Source: Rhizophagus clarus (taxonomy: Eukaryota > Glomeromycota > Glomeromycetes > Glomerales > Glomeraceae). Taken from it: a stretch of 64,000 bases of DNA. The stretch lies in the NCBI GenBank assembly GCA_015698045.1, contig BLAL01000252.1:1736001-1800000 (forward strand), given 5' to 3'. A program made the position numbers and the translations under genes. Of this stretch, positions 38,822 to 50,185 are shown one piece after another (the first letter of the stretch is position 1; each line of letters begins with the position of its first letter). The notes under the pieces are model-generated. The model saw nothing but the letters and a program-made list of their open reading frames with translations, had not been told where the DNA came from and searched no databases.

Positions 38822-39772
38822 CTATAAAGCTCGTTCAAATAAATTTTCGCCGATTACATCCTTAAGATTTTTAAGAGCAAACTTAACTAAAAAATCTCTT
38901 ACAAGTTCAGTTGTTATTCCAGCAACTTTAACGACTACACCATTTATTATATTCTGTTTCTCGTCAAGAATAGATGCGGACCAAACTAATTCAGGCATCT
39001 TATCAACTTTACCAATAACAATTTTATCAAATTCTTCTATTATAAAATTAATTAAAGGTATAACTTTTGGTCCATATAAAACTAAAGTAGCATAACATTC
39101 ATAAGGTTCTAATCGTTTTTTCAATTTATTTTGATTATCATTCATTAATAATACAACGTCGCGAAAAATTAATTTATCATCAAGAATTAAATCAATACCA
39201 GAATCATATTTAAAAAAATCCCAACGTTCACCACGGGACATTCTACCGCAAGTAAACCAGTCAAGTATAATAACAGAGGAAGTAACATCTTGTAATGTAA
39301 ATAATTGTCGTTGAGTAAAATCAGCATCACGAAAACAAGTTGTTGGTTCAGGTAATTGAAGCAATAAGGCATTCTTATGTATGAACGAATTAAGTTTTTG
39401 TCGAGTTCCCTCGGAGATTTTCAATTCTTCTTCACCGTTTAGTAAAATATTGTTATTAACAAATATATTTCCGGGACGTTGTTTGTATATTTTAGTTGAA
39501 CCTTGTGTTAATAACATTAAATTAACATTTGGATGGATTTCGACTGAAAGAAAAATAGAATCTCCTGATACCATTCCTCCTCCATATGTTATAACATAGG
39601 CTGCTGCTAAATATGGACTATGTACTTTAGGTGTTAAAAGTTTTATTGGATATGAAGCACGAAAAGTTGTAAAGGAAGGTCTGGTCGCCGAAGAAGATAA
39701 GTGACATACTATATGACCATGTCCTGGTAGTGGTTTTGAATTCGTTTTATTATATTGACCTGAAGTCGTCAT
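38822..39772 (-). CDS. ureD: Urease accessory protein UreD
   Basis: Intron-free frame of 316 codons, close to the usual UreD length. Conserved UreD features: the N-terminal GHGHIVCHLSSS, the RASYPIKLLTPK block, YVITYGGGMVSGDSIFLSVE, LLLTQGSTKIYK (here LMLLTQGSTKIY), PEPTTCFRDADFTQRQLF, ILDWFTCGRMSRGERWDFFK, and a late AGITTELVRDFL. UreD binds apo-urease and, with UreF and UreG, delivers nickel to its active site in the cytosol. In arbuscular mycorrhizal fungi urease is used to release ammonium from arginine-derived urea near the plant. Divergent from CSN4 with 266 bp between starts. Confidence 0.94.
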   Translation of the reverse strand: MTTSGQYNKTNSKPLPGHGHIVCHLSSSATRPSFTTFRASYPIKLLTPKVHSPYLAAAYVITYGGGMVSGDSIFLSVEIHPNVNLMLLTQGSTKIYKQRPGNIFVNNNILLNGEEELKISEGTRQKLNSFIHKNALLLQLPEPTTCFRDADFTQRQLFTLQDVTSSVIILDWFTCGRMSRGERWDFFKYDSGIDLILDDKLIFRDVVLLMNDNQNKLKKRLEPYECYATLVLYGPKVIPLINFIIEEFDKIVIGKVDKMPELVWSASILDEKQNIINGVVVKVAGITTELVRDFLVKFALKNLKDVIGENLFERAL

Positions 39773-40038
39773 TTATTATTAATAATAAAAAGGTGCTAAA
39801 TAAGAAGGAAAAAAAAAAAAAAAAGATCGGGGAAATTTTTATATGGAGGATCTTCGGTTTGAATAGTTATGAATTATGATTATCATAAAAAAAATTCATT
39901 ATCTCACAATCACATGATTTGTAATACAACCATTTTTTATAAATAGGGAAATTTGTACAATAAAAAATCCTCCGGCTCTTCAACGAAAAAAATCTCTTTT
40001 TTTCGCTTATTAAGTTCAATCACAATAAAAAAAGAAAA

Positions 40039-41510
40039 ATGTCTAATATTAATGAAAAACTTGCAAACATTGCATCAATCCCTTCTCAAAAGGATAAAAC
40101 TGCAGAATATCGTTCTTTACTTGAAAATATTTTATCTACAACAAAAGACACTTTACTCGCAGATAATTTAGAAGCTTTTGTTGAACATATTGTACAGGAA
40201 CAAGTTGGCTTGGTTATTTCTCGTCAAGTATTAAGTGATTTTGTACAAGGTGTCGATAAAATTAGTAACCCGGAAATTAAGAAACGTGTTCTTCACTTTG
40301 CTTTAAATAAAGTTCAACCTAGAGTTGTTAGTTTTGAAGAACAGGTAAGGTGTATATTTTATGATTTATTCAATTACGTTATAATAAATTAATTATTTTC
40401 GCGTGTTATTGTTTGCAGATTTCAACACTTCGCGAGAAATTGGCGGAAATCTACGAAAATGAAGAAGATTGGGTTGAAGCAGCCAAAGTGTTACAGGGAA
40501 TTCCACTTGATTCTGGACACCGGTAATTTAAAGACTAAATGATCTATGTTAACTATTTTCATTATTACATTTTTACCTTCACTCCATTTTAGAACTATAC
40601 CTGAAGAATATAAATTAAAAATTTATATCAAGATTGTCCAACTCCTTTTGGAAGAAGATGAAGCAGTATCAGCTGAAACATACCTTAGCCGTGCTGCTTT
40701 ATTAATTCCTAGCTGTAAAGATCAAGTGATTAATCTTACATTCAAACTGTCACAAGCCAAGATATTTGACTTCAAAAGAAAATTCTTGGAAGCCAGTTCA
40801 AAATATCATGAATTAAGTTATGTTTCGGAGTTGGCACCAGATGATCGCACAAATTGTCTGTAAGTAACTAAGCTTGAAATAAATTACCACGAAATGCTTT
40901 TTTTTATACGGCATGACTTTAATTATAATTTGTTGCCGTATTTAAAAGGAATGCAGCCATAACATGTGCTGTATTGGCGGGGGCAGGACCACAACGTTCA
41001 CGCATGTTGGCAACACTTTATAAGGATGAACGTGTTCAACGTTTACCACATTTTCCAATTCTTGAAAAAATGTACCTTGATCGAGTATTAAGACCAAATG
41101 AGGTTAAAGGATTTGCAGAAACACTTAAAGATCATCAAAAAGCAAGACTAGCAGATGGTACAACAGTACTTGATAGGGCTGTTATTGAGCATAATCTTTT
41201 ATCGGCTTCAATGATTTACAATAATATTATGTTTGAAGAACTCGGCTCTTTACTTGCAATTTCTCCCGATCAAGCAGAACAAATTGCAAGTTCAATGATT
41301 GAACAGGGTCGTATGCAAGGCACAATTGACCAAATCGAAAGGTTAATATTCTTTGAAAGTAGTTATGGAGGTGGTCATGGTAAATCTGTTGGAGGCGTGC
41401 TAGGGGCTAAATGGGATTTAGCTATACAGAACGTTTGTCATCACGTGGAAGAAGTTGTAATTGCTATAGGAGCAAAATACCCTGACCTTATGCAAAAATC
41501 ATCCTTTTAG
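40039..41510 (+). CDS. CSN4: COP9 signalosome subunit 4 (CSN4)
   Basis: Four exons (40039-40344, 40419-40522, 40593-40859, 40949-41510) join in phase to 412 codons, matching CSN4 of animals and plants (about 400). The N-terminal two thirds are helical repeats ([58 protein letters not shown]). The C-terminal PCI winged-helix part includes [58 protein letters not shown] and [23 protein letters not shown]4 is part of the complex that removes Nedd8 from cullins. The BTB adaptor at 16150, if it works with Cullin-3, would belong to the same regulatory circuit. Confidence 0.95.
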
Positions 41511-41711
41511 ACCCCCTAGCTACTTGTCTATTAGTGGAATTACAATATTAATAAAAATTTATTATTTATAAAACTTTTGCTTACTAATAATACTTTTTAT
41601 TTAATTTTGAATGTGAATGTTATATTTTTCAAAGCAGAAAGCAGAAAAGAAAAGAAATAAAAAATACAAAAAAAAAGCAAAAGGAATAAAATAAAATTAT
41701 AAAATATCAAA

Positions 41712-43430
41712 TTAATTATCTCTTGAAACATTATGCCAACCATCCTCGGTAGAATCAGTTGCAATACTTTCAATATCAGAGATGTCAATCTCTTCATAAG
41801 TAGATTCAGTTAAATTACCGCTCTCGTCAAGAGAATAATCAGTTTCGTTACCGTCATTATTAACAGAAACTCTTGATATATGACGAGTAGAAGTTGTTCT
41901 TGTCTGATTTATAGGATTGCCGAATGTATCAGTACGTTGGCGTATACTAGCTGAAGCAAAATTTTGTATAAGAGAATAATCGTCATCATCACTTTCTCTA
42001 GAAATTTCAATGAAAGAATCACTTTCTTCTTGTTCAGTATCATTATCTTCTCCGTTTTCTTCTTGTTCGGTATCATTATCTTCTTCGTTTTCTTCTTGTT
42101 CGGTACTATTACCTTCTCCGTTTTCTTCTTCTTCAGCTAATAATTCTAAAAAATTTTGAGCTTCTCTCTCAGCGTCTATATCTAATACGGCGTGTCTAAG
42201 GTCAGAGGTAATAGACGTAGATGAAGATTCAGAGGAAGATAGGCTTTGGTTCTCATTTTTACGATATGTTTTACGACAACCATACTGTAAAACGGATCCG
42301 AAAGTTCTCATATAATCATACCCACAAACATATTTGGCAGATGATAAGCCTAGACCATCATCTAATTGATCTAATAAAGACACAACATCAATAGGGCCGT
42401 AAAAATGCGATCCATTCCATTTATGATGTTCAATAAATGGTATATCAAACCCATCTAGTTGATTATTTATCAATAAAACTAAATCTCTTAATATCGAAGT
42501 TATATTTGATTGTAATTTTGTTGAACCATTATCGCAAAATTCATATAATTGTACTAAATAATTAAATGATTCTGTAGCAAATACCACTCCTTCATTATCA
42601 TAAATTTGTGGATAAATCGGACTAAACGGTCCGTGACTTGAGGTTGCACTTAAATCGGTACGAATTAAATCACCAATACGAGAAAAAAAGTTTCTTGTAT
42701 TCTCTGTGTGAGAATCTGAAGCAGTATTGTAAGATGAATCTGAAGCAGTATTGTAAGATGAATTTGAAGCGGTATCGTAAGAAGAATTTGAAACGGCATT
42801 GTAAGGAGAGTCAGAAGAATTAGTATAATTAAAGTCCCATGTATCCGGATTTTGAGTTGTTAAAGTTAGTGAAGTATTTGAAGTATTTCTTGTTTGACTT
42901 GTCATTGATGTTAAAGTGGAAATTGGGGGTGACGACATTAACAAATCAATTGGGCTTAGTGCTTTCGTATCTTCTGATACTTTTAACGTAGATTTAGAGG
43001 AATTGTTATCATTCGTATTATTGTTAAAAGAATCTTTCGGAGAAATGTAATTATTTTGAAATGTTGTTGGAGAAGAAACAGTATCTGAAGCAATAAAATT
43101 TAGAGAATTAGAAGATGTATTACTCGAAGAAGAATTATTTAGTGTATTTCTTGTTGAAGAAATTAGTGTTGATGATTGAAACGAATGGTTATTTGTATTT
43201 GGCTTAAGTAAATCATTTTTATCAGTATTTATTCTTTTTCTCCTACTAACAAAATTTTCTTCCTCAACTTGTTGAATTTGTTCTTCTATATCCATATTTT
43301 GTTCAACCTCTTGTTGTTCAACCTTCTGTTGTTCTTCCAATACTACATAATCATTATTGTCGTTTAAGGTAGTAGAAAAGGAAGAATTAGAAGATATCGT
43401 TTCATTATAAGACCTTTTCGTTGAACTCAT
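41712..43430 (-). CDS. Ser/Asn/Glu-rich protein of unknown function
   Basis: Intron-free frame of 572 codons. Residues 1-230 are low-complexity, rich in Ser, Thr and Asn, with an 8-residue repeat of the form S(Y)NTASDS at about 205-237. Residues about 240-400 look folded, with a hydrophobic pattern (FATESFNYLVQLYEFCDNGS, ITSILRDLVLLINNQLDGFD, SLLDQLDDGLGLSSAKYVC, YDYMRTFGSVLQYGCRK). Then comes a Glu-rich repeat EENGEDNDTEQ (three copies, about 435-475) and an acidic tail. No signal peptide or membrane helix. I do not recognise the folded part. Its 3' end faces CSN4. Confidence 0.72.
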   Translation of the reverse strand: MSSTKRSYNETISSNSSFSTTLNDNNDYVVLEEQQKVEQQEVEQNMDIEEQIQQVEEENFVSRRKRINTDKNDLLKPNTNNHSFQSSTLISSTRNTLNNSSSSNTSSNSLNFIASDTVSSPTTFQNNYISPKDSFNNNTNDNNSSKSTLKVSEDTKALSPIDLLMSSPPISTLTSMTSQTRNTSNTSLTLTTQNPDTWDFNYTNSSDSPYNAVSNSSYDTASNSSYNTASDSSYNTASDSHTENTRNFFSRIGDLIRTDLSATSSHGPFSPIYPQIYDNEGVVFATESFNYLVQLYEFCDNGSTKLQSNITSILRDLVLLINNQLDGFDIPFIEHHKWNGSHFYGPIDVVSLLDQLDDGLGLSSAKYVCGYDYMRTFGSVLQYGCRKTYRKNENQSLSSSESSSTSITSDLRHAVLDIDAEREAQNFLELLAEEEENGEGNSTEQEENEEDNDTEQEENGEDNDTEQEESDSFIEISRESDDDDYSLIQNFASASIRQRTDTFGNPINQTRTTSTRHISRVSVNNDGNETDYSLDESGNLTESTYEEIDISDIESIATDSTEDGWHNVSRDN

Positions 43431-44984
43431 TTTTAAAATTGATAAATTATGCGAATAAAAAAAAATTGAGGTTTGGATACAAATACTCTATATTTATATT
43501 TTTTAATAGCAAACAGGAAAGGAATTTTTTCAAAAAAGTTTCTAAAACAAGAAGACAGAGAGTAAAGTGACAAAGTTATTAATATAATCAAGTCTATCGG
43601 ATATTTTTTTTATAAATAACTCCGTAAGACCGTAGCCGGATTAAAAACTCCACATAGCTTATCATTTTTTATAGTGATCGTAGAATTGAAATTTCATTGG
43701 TAATGTAGTTCCCATTCTCGTTCTCATTTAATGGTTTGCAAAAAAACGAGTTTTTCCGGCGATCCTTTTCATATTTGCTATTGTGGTAATTTAATGGATT
43801 AAATGGACTAACGTAGTTATTGTAAACGCGTTAACGCGTAAATCATCTTTACGTACGTATTCATCCTTTAAACAAGGAAATCGGAATAGTTTGAAACTCT
43901 CTGATGCCAAAATGATATGCATCTGTCTAATTATTATACTTTAAAATTATCATTATGTACGTGTGTGACGTTGCATCATGAAGATCATACAAAACTAAAA
44001 TTAAACTTTATATTTGATTTTCTTTGTCTTTTTTTTTTTGAAATTTGTTATATATTATTAAAAAATCATATACTGTATTTTATTTATTTACATTGATCAT
44101 AAAACCTTATCCAGTAATTAGATTACCAAATTTAATCTAATAGCCACAAAATTATTTTATATATAATAAAATGTATTTTTGACTAATATTAATGCATGCT
44201 AAAAATATAAATTTACTAATACATATTTTTATTAAAATTTTTTTTTTTTAGCTTTTAAATAAAATTATAGAATTATATTAATTCCAATATGCAATTTTAA
44301 TTAATTTTAAATTATACAATCTATATTTAAAATTTTAGCTATTGCAGTTTTTGAATTACTAAAAATTGCATCTTATTAATCAATTATAATAAAAAAATTG
44401 AAAATACAAAAAAAATAAAAATAAGCAAAAATTACAAATTAATTGATTTTTATAATATATTGTATATTATTATATATATTGTATAATATAAAAATAGATA
44501 TAAAAAAAATAGAAAATTGGTATTATAATAGTAATACAATGTAAATTAGTGGTAAACTCTAATAAAACAAAAGAAAAGTAAAAAAAAAATAATATAAAGT
44601 AATATAAAAATAGGTAACATTTTGCAGATTAAAAAATTTTTATATATATTACATATAAAATATGATATTTTTGCTTATTTTTGATATTTTTAAAGTTTTT
44701 TTATTATAATTGATCAGTTTTTAGCAATTTAAAAACTGCAATAATTTACCAGTCAGTAAAATATTATTTCTTTTATGATTATATTATAATTATTAATAAA
44801 TAATAGTTTTTTATATTCAGTTATATTATAAATATAATTTTTTATTTTATTTTATTTAAATTAATATTAACATATAATAAAACCATATAACTTTAAAATA
44901 TAACTTTTATTTTATTATTTTATCATATTAAAACATGTAATTTTTATAATTTTAATTAAAAATTTCTGTTAATTTAAACTTTTA
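43431..44984. other. AT-rich intergenic region
   Basis: The first ~500 bases, upstream of the Ser-rich protein gene, have mixed composition and probably include its promoter. From 44000 on the sequence is extremely AT-rich with no supported gene or element boundary. Confidence 0.4.
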
Positions 44985-44987
44985 TAA

Positions 44988-45356
44988 AGGGCGTACCAGA
45001 AATCAGCTGATTTCCTTCAATTAGTAGCCCTTACCCCCTCATCCCCCCACCTGATCGCATTTTAATTGGTTAAAAAAATATATAATAATATATGTAATTA
45101 TATTTATATAATTAACTCGTGATCTAGTAATCCAATTTTTATGAATATTTTTTTGTTTTATAGCTTTTAATAAGCCTTACAAAATAAAAAAAAGTTTAGA
45201 TAAATTGAGCTATTAGATGGCAAGATAATTGCAAAAAACTATTTTAATATATAAATAATAATAATATATTATATAATTTATAGCCAATCATAGGAACCTG
45301 ATTTTTAGGTTAACCCCCTACCCCCCTATTAAATCAGCTGATTTCTGGCATGCCCC
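44988..45356. mobile_element. PIF/Harbinger-like MITE, copy 2 (inverted)
   Basis: 369 bp, the same family as 9592-9967 but in the opposite orientation. Ends are AGGGCGTACCAGAAATCAGC and, on the complement of the right end, GGGGCATGCCAGAAATCAGC, both running into TGATTT. Flanks are TAA on each side (44985-44987 and 45357-45359). Internal blocks such as CACCTGATCGCATTTTAATT match the complement of copy 1. Confidence 0.84.
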
Positions 45357-45359
45357 TAA

Positions 45360-46506
45360 TTAAAAATAAAATTTATAATACTAGTCAAATTTATAATTTT
45401 AATTTAAATTAAAATTTTATAACAAAATTATAAATTATAAAATATTACTAACTAACAAATAATTTATATTAACAAATTATATAAATAATAAATTATATAA
45501 TATTATATACTATACCATTCATATCCGCCGATTTTCGGAATTAACAAAATTAGCCTAAATTAAGGAATTTGATGATAATTAGATAAAAATTAAGTTAAAT
45601 AAGTTTCACAAAAAGGATCACTCTTGTGCTACATGATCATATGACACAAATATCGAGAAATTACTTCAACAAAAGTAGCGTTAAAAAATTTTTTTCTTTC
45701 GTAAACTCCATATTAAACTCCCCATCAACTTCCCCATCAAACTTTTCCACCAGTTTTTACATTATGTAAGTTGAGAATTTTGGCAAGTATATTAGTAGTT
45801 ATTTTACATTAAATATAACTTGGAGCTATTTTTTTATTTTTTTTTCAATAGTTTATAAAAAAAAATTTATTTAGGCAGCAAAATTATTCAAAAATAATCT
45901 TTCAATAAATAAATAATTCTAAGATTAATAACGATGTTTTAGTGAATTTAAATTATATATTGATTAGTTTATTTAGTTAAAATCTATTTGATATTCGTTA
46001 TTAATTATTTTTCAATCAATTTTTTTTCGTTAAATCATTATTCTGGTGCTTATTCTTACTTTTTTTTTTAAATAAACTAATTTTATAATATTTTTATTCC
46101 TTTTTTTAGAAATTTCTTCTACTGGTTTCAGGTTAAAGAGGTAAATTTTTTTTGGAAAAGGTCTTAAAAGTTTTTTTAAATATTTTTTTGGCTTATTTTT
46201 TCTTATGTAGGGACGGTTTTGATCGATTTTAATCAGTACTGCGCCACATAATTAATGATCAGCAAATTTCTCAAATCGGCGCATATGTCTGAAATTAAAC
46301 AACTCTTTTTTGCTATAGAATTGTTTAATTTTGAGTACTTTTTATTTTTGTAAAAATTTGAAAGAAAAATAAAAAAAATTACGAATTAAAAGCTTCATGT
46401 ATATAATGTAACATAATTTCATAATCAACGTGATCAATAAATAAATTGTGATAGATTAATTTGTACACAAACTGTTCTTTCTTATTTTAAAAACTTTTTA
46501 CACAAT
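45360..46506. other. AT-rich spacer, left flank of the pogo-like remnant
   Basis: No gene. A possible degenerate left terminal repeat of the pogo-like element lies near 46233 (AGTACTGCGCCACAT), against TACTGTACCATTC on the complement near 48085. The pairing is weak. Confidence 0.35.
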
Positions 46507-47847
46507 ATGCCACCATAAAGAAAAAGAAAATAAAATAGAGCTGTTAATAAAAAAGTTATTGATAAAAAAATTATTAAACGATGCTATAACTTATATTTTA
46601 TTGAACAAAAGAAACAAGCTATTACTTATGCTAAAGAAAATGGAATAATTAAAGCGGCAAAGTTTTTTGAACTTGATAAAAGCATGGTTAGTTGCTGGGT
46701 TAATTCAAATAAAAAGTAGAAGAATAAACCAAACCAAAATAGCAAACAAGTTAGTTCTGGTCAAAAATGTTTTTATTCAGAAACTAAAAAAAAACTATAT
46801 AATTGGATTATAGAACAAGAGAAGTAGGGATTAGGTATTACATATGCAATTATATAAGTTAAAATGCTAAATATTTTAAAGAAACCTGTTATGATAAGTC
46901 TTTATGAAGATTTAACAAATGAATTTAAAATATCATGTCACTGGTTATTTGCATTTATAAAGAAATATAATTTATTTCAATGCTGACAAACTAATATTTT
47001 ACAAAAGCTTCCATTACAAACCAGTGAATTATTAAAAAGCTTTCAAGAGTTTATCATCTGCCTTAAAACTGAGAAATTGTTTAAGTTGTCCAATATTCTC
47101 AATATGAACAAAACTCCTGTTTGATTTGACATAGCAAGAAACTTTATAATTAATAATAGAGATGAAAAGACAATTCAAATTCACAAAACTGGCAATGAAA
47201 AAAACTGATTCACAGTTATTTTAACAGTTATCACGAGTGAGAATTACTCTACAATTTTTTTTTTATTTTACTAATCCAATTATTTGTACTATAAACAGTA
47301 CAAAGTTTTTACCAATTTGTATCTTTAAAGGTAAACAGTTACTACATAATAAACAGTTTCCATCTAGTGTTATTGTTTGGTTTCAACAAAATGGGTGGAT
47401 GGATGCTCAACTAATGAAGAAATATATTGATTATGTTAAAAAACAATTGGAAATTAATAATACCTCAACTATAATGATATACAATTCTTTCAAAGGACAT
47501 CTTGAAAAATCTGTAAAAACCAAATTTCATGATAAAAGTATTGATTTGGCAGTTATTTCAAGTGGTTTAATCAGCATATGCCAACCACAATAAATAAACC
47601 ATTTAAAGACAATCTTCGTAAAGAATGGCATATTTGGATGGCAGAAGGTGGTACTGGAACAACTACATCAGAAAATCTTCGTTATGCTAGACTATTTGAT
47701 ATTTGTGGATAGGTTAAATATATCTGAAAAGGAATTCCAGATGAAATGATTATTGAATCTTTTAAGACTTATAAAATTTTAACTTCCTTAAATGATGAAG
47801 ATTCTGATGTTGATAATAATATTAATGGTTATGGTAATTACGAATAG
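46507..47847 (+). pseudogene. Pogo/Tigger-like transposase (DDE_1) pseudogene
   Basis: Decayed transposase of the pogo/Tigger/jerky class. Recognisable in order: a basic start (ATG at 46507); an N-terminal helix-turn-helix region (QAITYAKENGIIKAAKFFEL, DKSMVSCWVN); a DNA-binding region with NEFKISCHWLFAFIKKYNL; the catalytic core start TPV-stop-FDIARNF; LPICIFKGKQLLHNKQFPSS; WFQQNGWMDAQLMKKYIDYV; the second acidic motif IYNSFKGHLEKSVKTKF; AVISSGL; INKPFKDNLRKEWHIWMAEG; and a C-terminal acidic tail. There are at least eight in-frame stops and a disrupted stretch around 47220-47300. Most stops sit where a Trp, Arg or Gln codon would fit, one transition away. Confidence 0.85.
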
Positions 47848-48635
47848 CAATAAATATTAATGTATTTGATATAATTTCTGTATTTTGTATAGTTTGCATT
47901 TACATTACATAATAAACTATCCACTTTTTGAGAGTGTTAATATAGTTTTAACATTATTTATCATTTTTTTATTATATTTATTAACATTTTATTTCAGAAA
48001 TTTATGGGTTGTTTACTTTCAGAACTATATTAATTGATAGGTTACTTATTTTCAGTGGTTGTTTAATTTTAGAATGGTACAGTATTAATTTTTTTTTAAA
48101 TGATTTATATATGTTTTATTAATGTTTAATTCATATAACTTAAAATAAAAAAACTGGAATTATAAAATTGCTTATTGTACAGTAATCAATAATACAAAGT
48201 ATAATAAAATTTATATAATTGGAAGTTAAAAATCAACTGATTTTATTTATATTTTTTAGTATAAATCTAATTACTATTACTTTCTATAATAAGCTTACAC
48301 TGGTATTTTATTAAATTTACTAATCCAATTAGAATAAATTGTGAAATATTATTCTATTTTTTGACTATGTAAACTGGCGTAAATTTTTAATATTTTTTGG
48401 CATTTTTTGTTTTATATTATTTTTAACAATACCTTAAAGATTTTCTATTAGATTTAGATCTGGACTATTAGAAGACCAGTCAATAACTTTATTAAGTATA
48501 TTATTACAAATAAAATTCTTAGCAAAATAACTAGTATATTTTAAATTATTATCATATTAAAACCACTAATTATTTTTTAACTTGTTTGGTTTCTTGTTTA
48601 GAGAATTAAAAGAAAGTATATCAGTTAGCAGTCAT
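47848..48635. other. Spacer between two transposons
   Basis: Contains GGTTGTTTAATTTTAGAATG (around 48057-48076), whose complement resembles CTGAAATTAAACAACTC near 46291, so the pogo-like element probably ends near 48088. The rest is AT-rich without features. Confidence 0.35.
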
Positions 48636-49009
48636 GTCATATGTAAAGATGGTCAACGGTCCTACTGGTCTGTCTCGATCTTTAGACCGGCAGTCTTTGG
48701 AACAGATCAGATTGGACCGCAGTCTTTTTTTTTGTAGCGCAGTCAGAGTGGTCTCAGGACTGATGTAGGTCCTCATACCGGTCTTCATATTAAAGTAATT
48801 TTACTACTAAACAAGGTTATTTAACTAATGCACATCTTACAAAAAATTATAAAGACCAACCAATTTTATAATTTAAAACACTTTTATTTAATTTATTTCA
48901 AAAATGTACATAATATTGAGAGTGTGTTTTTTTTAGATTTAGAAATGTAGCAACACTAAAAAGGAAAGAAGAAGTATTAACGCCTTTTTCCTTTTTCCTT
49001 CTAAGTACT

Positions 49010-49505
49010 GTATTGGACTACTGGAGGTAAATCATAAGTGTGACAAGGAGAATTTATTTTTGGTACTAGAAGTAATTATCTCAAAGAAATATATTAATGT
49101 TTCTTCTCTTTTTATTTTTTTTTTAGGAACACCAGCTTTTTGGATTTTCTGAAATACTGATACTTGAGGTAAGCAGGGAAAGCGAAGATTTTTTTTTATT
49201 ATTTTAAAGGAAATATATTAATATTTCTTCTCTTTTTATTTTTCAGGAATATCGGCTCCTTGGATTTTCTGGAATGTCAATACTGGAGGTAAGCGAAAAG
49301 GATGAGGATTTTTTATTATTTTAAAGAATATATTGAAATTAATTTTATTTTTCTTTCCAATTTTTAGAAATGTCAAATACCTTGGATTTCTGAAACACCA
49401 ATACGGTACTGGAGATAAGCAAGACAAGAATTTTTTTATTATTTTAAAGAGACATATTAATGTTCCTTTCTTTTTATTTTTTTTTAGGAATATCATAAGA
49501 TAAGC
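49010..49505 (+). repeat. Left micro-exon-like repeat array in the hAT element
   Basis: Units at about 120-bp spacing. Each has a T-rich tract and AG, an exon-like block and a donor. Two blocks are exactly 42 nt (49127-49168 and 49247-49288), start positions 120 bp apart, open in frame (EYRLLGFSGMSILE for the second), with TTTTTTTTAG or TTTTTCAG before and GTAAGC after. A third (49368-49414) has the donor decayed to ATAAGC. A fourth acceptor at about 49488 is truncated, and a first donor GGAG-GTAAAT is seen near 49027. The spacers share an AAATATATTAATATTTC-type palindrome. Confidence 0.8.
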
Positions 49506-49799
49506 AGAATGGTAAATTCAAATAGAGTAAGTTTTTTCTTTGTTTTGCATTGTTATTTTTTATTAATTATATATACTAAGATATTCTAATTATAAATTGG
49601 TATTTTTGTTTTTTTCTTTAAGATTATTTTTTTTTTGAGTCAATATTAATCCTGTATCAGGTATATGTTTATAGATGGAATATAAACAATTAACGTAAAT
49701 ACTGTATTTATCCAATTATTTAAAAGAAATTAAAAATGTATATTTTTTTTTTATTGGTAAAAATAAATAATTTATTTTAACAATTGATAATTATTATTT

Positions 49800-49990
49800 A
49801 ATGCAACTTAATTATTAACTATTATTATTTTTTGGTGTAATTTAAAAAAAACAATGCAACTTAATTATTAACTATTATTATTTTTTGACATAATTTAAAA
49901 AAAAACAATGCAACTTGATTATTAACTATTATTATTTTTTGGCATAATTTAAAAAAAAACAATGCAACTTAATTATTAACTATTGTTATC
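49800..49990 (+). repeat. Tandem repeat, ~54-bp unit, about 3.5 copies
   Basis: Units start with ATGCAACTTAATTATTAACT and continue through ATTATTATTTTTTGG(C/T)(A/G)TAATTT to an A-run. It lies inside the hAT element, upstream of the transposase. Confidence 0.85.
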
Positions 49991-50185
49991 ATTTCCTTTT
50001 TTGAATTACACCATCATGTATATATTTTTCATATAAATTATCATGATTTGCCAATATACTGCCAAAACTAGTTAGTAAAATCTTTATATATTTGTATGAC
50101 TTATTATTAGTTATATATACAGATAATTAACGGTATTTTTTTTTAAAAAAAAAAAAATAATTTTTTAATCTGATTTTTTTAAATT

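Noticed and set aside
47220-47300. Possible intron in the pogo-like transposase
   Set aside because: The break falls where an intron would be handy, but the edges are not convincing GT-AG sites and the gene is already full of stops.
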